Shown: in pieces, positions 17,914 to 20,425 of the stretch
How positions within the stretch are numbered: position 1 is the stretch's first letter
Layout of the letters: each line of letters begins with the position of its first letter
From: Candidatus Krumholzibacteriia bacterium
GTDB lineage: Bacteria; Krumholzibacteriota; Krumholzibacteriia; G020349025
Direction: 5' to 3'
Assembly (NCBI GenBank): GCA_035649275.1
Contig: DASRJW010000095.1
Coordinates: 1-20,425 of the forward strand
DNA: 20,425 bases
Notes under the pieces: generated by a model
What the model saw: the letters and a program-made list of their open reading frames with translations, nothing else
Told to the model about the DNA's origin: nothing
Databases searched by the model: none
Position numbers and translations under genes: made by a program

Positions 17914-17933
17914 GGAAACCTCACGACCGCGCA

Positions 17934-18809
17934 TCAGAACACGAGAGAGCGCAGCAGCCAGTATAGCAACGGCGCCACGAGCAACAAACTGTCGAAGCGA
18001 TCGAGCACACCACCATGCCCAGGAATGAGATGCGAGGTGTCCTTCACCGCCGCATCCCGCTTGAGCAGCGAGGCCAGCAAGTCTCCCACTTGACCCACGG
18101 CGCTCGCCAGGAAGCCCAGCAGCGCCCCGGCCCAGGGAGCGAGGAAAGCGCGCAGGAAAGTCGCCGCCGCGATGCTGCCAGCTGCCGCGGTGCAGGCGAG
18201 AGCGGCGATCGCCCCCTCCCACGACTTGCCCGGCGACACCCGCGGCACCAGACGGTGGCGGCCGAACAGCGTGCCGAAGAAGTACGCCGCGGTGTCGGAC
18301 ACCCAGGTGAAGAGGAGCGCCAAGAAGACGAAGCGGAAACCCTCGACCGGGTCGCGTCCGAGCCACCCCGGCAACTCGCGCAGGCGCACCAGGTGCGCGC
18401 CCAGCCAACCCACGTAGAGGACGGCGAACAGCGTCGCCGCCAGGCTCGGCATGGCGTTCTGCGTCTTCCCGCGCCACAAGGCGCGGAGCGTCGCGGCGCC
18501 GAAGAGCAGCGCCAAGGCGGGCTCCGCCAGCGCGCCGTCGCGTCCGTACATCGCCCAGGGCAGGAGCAGCGCCGCGCCGCCGGCCACGAAAGCGTCGGGC
18601 TCCACTCCCTTGGCCCGCTGCATGCGCAGGAGTTCGATCATGCCGAGAAAGAGAAGGAGCATGACGAGGAGGACGAAGTACTCGTCACCGCGCCAGGCGA
18701 GGACGAGCATCGCGGGGACGAGCACGACGGCAGCGAGAGCACGGTGGCGCAGGCCGGCGAGACGCTGCCGTGCGGACGGCCGCGTCTCCTGATCAGGCGG
18801 TGCCGCCAA
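17934..18809 (-). CDS. cdsA: Phosphatidate cytidylyltransferase (CDP-diglyceride synthase)
   Basis: CdsA (291 aa; family about 265-300) is an inner-membrane enzyme that makes CDP-diacylglycerol from phosphatidate and CTP, the branch point for bacterial phospholipids. The protein has about seven or eight hydrophobic membrane segments, beginning with ALAAVVLVPAMLVLAW. The family signature lies at 249-273: LKRDAAVKD, then IPGHGGVLDRFD, with the conserved Lys, Arg and Asp residues. TWVSDTAAYFFGTLFG and PRVSPGKSWEGA are also typical. The start is a TTG at 18809 with GGGAG seven bases upstream; no ATG or GTG lies between it and the first membrane segment, so it overlaps the uppS end by 17 bases. 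This arrangement suggests coupled translation with uppS. The downstream dxr start at 17913 is 20 bases after the stop. Confidence 0.95.
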   Translation of the reverse strand: MAAPPDQETRPSARQRLAGLRHRALAAVVLVPAMLVLAWRGDEYFVLLVMLLLFLGMIELLRMQRAKGVEPDAFVAGGAALLLPWAMYGRDGALAEPALALLFGAATLRALWRGKTQNAMPSLAATLFAVLYVGWLGAHLVRLRELPGWLGRDPVEGFRFVFLALLFTWVSDTAAYFFGTLFGRHRLVPRVSPGKSWEGAIAALACTAAAGSIAAATFLRAFLAPWAGALLGFLASAVGQVGDLLASLLKRDAAVKDTSHLIPGHGGVLDRFDSLLLVAPLLYWLLRSLVF

Positions 18810-19542
18810 AGCGGCGCTCCCGGCTCTGGAACTCCCGCAGGGCGAGCAGGAGGTCTTCCTCGGAGAAGTCCGGCCAGAGCACGTCGGTGAAGTAGAGCTC
18901 GGTGTACGCCAGCTGCCAGAGGAGGAAGTTGCTGATGCGTTGTTCGCCGCTCGTGCGGATGAGGAAATCGGGTTCCGGGAGCTCGGGTCGATAGAGATGC
19001 CGCGCGAAGAGGTCCTCGTCGATCTGCTCCGGCCGCAAGGTCCCTGCCGCCACGGCCGACGCCAGCGCCCGGGCCGCGTCGGCGATCTCCCGGCGGCCGC
19101 CGTAGGAGAGGGCCAGGTTGAGGATCATGCCGGTGTTGTCGGACAATCGCTTCGCGGTGTCGTGAAGCTTGCGTCGGGTGCTCTCGGGCAGCACGTCCAC
19201 GTTCCCCATCCAGGTGAGGCGGATATTGTTGTCGTCGAGCTCCAGGTATTCGCTCTCCAGGACTTCTTCCAGCAGCTTCATCAGCGCCTGCACTTCCAGG
19301 TGCGGGCGCTTCCAGTTCTCCTGCGAGAAGGTGTAGAGCGTGAGCGTCGGGATCCCGAGCCTGGCGCAGGAGCGGACCACGCGTCGCACCGTTTCGCGGC
19401 TCGAGGTGTGTCCGGCGATGCGGGGCAGGTGCCGCTTCCGGGCCCAGCGCCCGTTGCCGTCCATGATGATGGCCAGGTGACGTGGCAGTGCCCCGGCGCG
19501 GATCTCCGCTTCCAAGTTCTCGCTGCGATTGCTGATCGCCAT
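18793..19542 (-). CDS. uppS: Undecaprenyl diphosphate synthase
   Basis: UppS (249 aa; E. coli 253) is a cis-prenyltransferase that adds eight isopentenyl units to farnesyl diphosphate, giving the C55 diphosphate used for peptidoglycan and O-antigen carriers. It is cytosolic and loosely membrane-bound. The signature IIMDGNGRWA (25-34) holds the catalytic Asp28. YTFSQENWKRP (70-80), LNLALSYGGRREI (141-153) and the IPP-binding RTSGEQRISNFLLWQ (196-210) with YFTDVLWPDF are all present; the family often has RTGGE, so Ser198 is a small change. The start ATG 19542 is preceded by GGAG. It is the first gene of a run with cdsA, dxr and rseP, each overlapping or within 20 bases of the next, and is divergent from dsbD. 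Confidence 0.97.
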   Translation of the reverse strand: MAISNRSENLEAEIRAGALPRHLAIIMDGNGRWARKRHLPRIAGHTSSRETVRRVVRSCARLGIPTLTLYTFSQENWKRPHLEVQALMKLLEEVLESEYLELDDNNIRLTWMGNVDVLPESTRRKLHDTAKRLSDNTGMILNLALSYGGRREIADAARALASAVAAGTLRPEQIDEDLFARHLYRPELPEPDFLIRTSGEQRISNFLLWQLAYTELYFTDVLWPDFSEEDLLLALREFQSRERRFGGTA

Positions 19543-19620
19543 CGACTCCGTCGCTCCCTACCCCCGCCCCCGGACGCAGAGGATTCCTTCCGCGGCGCGC
19601 TACGACGCTTGCGTCACGTT

Positions 19621-19636
19621 GGCGCCCTCGGGCGCC
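19621..19636. repeat. Perfect inverted repeat upstream of uppS
   Basis: GGCGCCC (19621-19627) and GGGCGCC (19630-19636) are perfect inverted copies around two bases. In RNA this would fold as a six-pair stem with a CUCG or CGAG tetraloop. It lies about 80 bases upstream of uppS and has no T-run, so it is more likely a leader hairpin or a protein site than a terminator. Confidence 0.5.
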
Positions 19637-19639
19637 GCC

Positions 19640-19648
19640 ACCTTAGCA
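19640..19648 (-). promoter_or_regulatory. Candidate extended -10 element for the uppS operon
   Basis: On the minus strand the word TGCTAAGGT has the TGn extension plus TAnnnT of an extended -10. No -35 is seen 16-18 bases upstream, as is allowed for extended -10 promoters. The predicted start would fall inside the hairpin at 19621-19636, placing that hairpin near the 5' end of the transcript. Weak evidence. Confidence 0.25.
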
Positions 19649-19829
19649 CAAGCGCTGGACGCGGGCGACGCTTCATGGGTCTGTTAGAACCGGCAATGAT
19701 CGCACATCGATACAACGGGTTGGCTGGCTCGTTTCGACCAATTCAAGAGATCCTGGACCAGTGTGGCGCCGGCATCGTAGGCTGGCCCGGCGGCGGGAAT
19801 CTTCGCTCCTCCTGGGGGTTCACGGGACC

Positions 19830-20425
19830 ATGAGAAAACGCCTGGCTCTCCTTCTCCTCCTCGTCTGCCTGCACCAGAGCGCCTGGGCCGCCCCTCCGGG
19901 CGAGGCCGAGAACCCCTTCGCCGGTGCCGATACGGGGACGCCGATCTCTCCTTTTTCCACCCGGATCGCCAGCGCTCCGGACAGCGCCGCCGCCGGTTCC
20001 GAGGTGGAGCTGCGCTTCCTGCTCCAGGTCCCGGAGGGAACCTGGGTCTATCAAGAACGCAGTGGGCTCGAGATCCTCCCCTCGCCTGGATACGAGGTGG
20101 TGGAGATCGAGGCTCCGGCTGCCGAGGTCAAGTTCGACCCCTTCGAGGAGCGCGAGCTCGCCGTCTACAAGCACGACACGGAGTTCGTCGCCCGCTTGCG
20201 CCCGGGTTGGAGCGGCCCCGTTCGCGCCGTCCTCCGCTATCAGGGCTGCAACGCGACGCTCTGTTTCTTCCCGCAGGCGGACACGCTCGTCGCTCGCATC
20301 GAGGTGAGCGGGACCGCTGCCGTGGCCGCTCCCGCCGCCGGAGCCGCCACCGGGGCCACTGCCAGGACCGCTGCACCAGGCGACGCCATGGCGCGCCTCC
20401 AGGCTGCGGCGGCGCGCGGTCTCTT
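19830..20425 (+). CDS. dsbD: Thiol:disulfide interchange protein DsbD, N-terminal part (cut by window edge)
   Basis: The frame is open from ATG 19830 to the right edge (198 codons plus two bases). DsbD carries electrons from cytosolic thioredoxin across the inner membrane to periplasmic thiol proteins. Residues 1-20 are a signal peptide (MRKRLALLLLLVC ... SAWA, cleavage before Ala21). The next 140 residues are the periplasmic DsbD-alpha immunoglobulin-like domain: VELRFLLQVPEGTWVYQER, then KFDPFEERELAVYK, and the redox motif YQGCNATLCFFPQ with Cys140 and Cys145. This matches the Cys103-Cys109 pair of E. coli nDsbD, with four rather than five residues between the cysteines, as in some other DsbD proteins. 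An Ala/Thr/Pro-rich linker (about 160-185) leads to what should be the membrane domain, beyond the window. The ribosome site is weak (GGGGG eleven bases upstream). It is divergent from uppS. Confidence 0.85.
   Translation, partial: MRKRLALLLLLVCLHQSAWAAPPGEAENPFAGADTGTPISPFSTRIASAPDSAAAGSEVELRFLLQVPEGTWVYQERSGLEILPSPGYEVVEIEAPAAEVKFDPFEERELAVYKHDTEFVARLRPGWSGPVRAVLRYQGCNATLCFFPQADTLVARIEVSGTAAVAAPAAGAATGATARTAAPGDAMARLQAAAARGL

Larger units (their letters stand above)
19543..19829. other. Divergent uppS/dsbD spacer
   Basis: This 287-base spacer is the largest gap in the window. It must carry the start signals of the uppS operon (minus) and of dsbD (plus). Apart from the hairpin at 19621-19636 and a candidate extended -10 at 19640-19648, I see no gene, tRNA, riboswitch or convincing promoter. 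For dsbD I see no clear -35/-10 pair. Confidence 0.6.

Overview
The window is a densely packed, high-GC (roughly two thirds G+C by eye) stretch of a bacterial chromosome. It carries genes for an outer membrane (TamA/TamB, lipoproteins), a periplasmic thiol-redox protein (DsbD), a lipoprotein di-haem peroxidase and the transamidation route to Gln-/Asn-tRNA (GatCAB). This points to a diderm, non-enteric bacterium. A deep-branching high-GC FCB-type or candidate-phylum lineage (Gemmatimonadota, Eisenbacteria or similar) is my guess from gene content and style, not something the sequence proves. I see no tRNA, rRNA, CRISPR array, insertion sequence, phage gene or integrase.

Layout, left to right. 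(1) 1-685, minus strand: the N-terminal part of a secreted protein that looks like an M28-type aminopeptidase, cut by the window edge. (2) 828-4553, minus strand: a tight gatC-gatA-gatB cluster followed by a small zinc-ribbon protein of unknown function and a hairpin directly after its stop. (3) 4653-5729, plus strand: a di-haem cytochrome c peroxidase/MauG-family lipoprotein, divergent from gatC. (4) 5769-8676, minus strand: a PcrA/UvrD helicase followed 19 bases later by a SAM-dependent O-methyltransferase. (5) 8805-14663, minus strand: tamA then tamB, 18 bases apart. (6) 14807-15262, plus strand: a small lipoprotein, divergent from tamA and tail-to-tail with rseP. (7) 15269-19542, minus strand: uppS-cdsA-dxr-rseP, an operon with overlapping or nearly abutting genes. 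(8) 19830 to the right edge, plus strand: the N-terminal part of DsbD.

Functionally the right two thirds is an envelope-biogenesis region. Dxr feeds isoprenoid precursors to UppS, which makes undecaprenyl diphosphate, the lipid carrier precursor for peptidoglycan and surface glycans. CdsA makes CDP-diacylglycerol for phospholipids. RseP is the intramembrane protease of envelope-stress signalling. TamA/TamB form the outer-membrane/inner-membrane-spanning module linked to outer-membrane protein insertion and phospholipid movement. In many Proteobacteria the uppS-cdsA-dxr-rseP run is followed by bamA; here it is followed, after an inserted lipoprotein gene on the other strand, by tamAB.

Every complete gene appears intact; I see no frameshift. 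Several starts are GTG or TTG supported by Shine-Dalgarno sequences or gene overlap (gatA, gatB, uvrD/pcrA, tamB, cdsA). I did not find a clearly new multi-gene system. The points most worth a second look are the zinc-ribbon gene behind gatB, the small lipoprotein between tamA and rseP, the extra segment in RseP, and the cysteine-rich haem region of the peroxidase lipoprotein.
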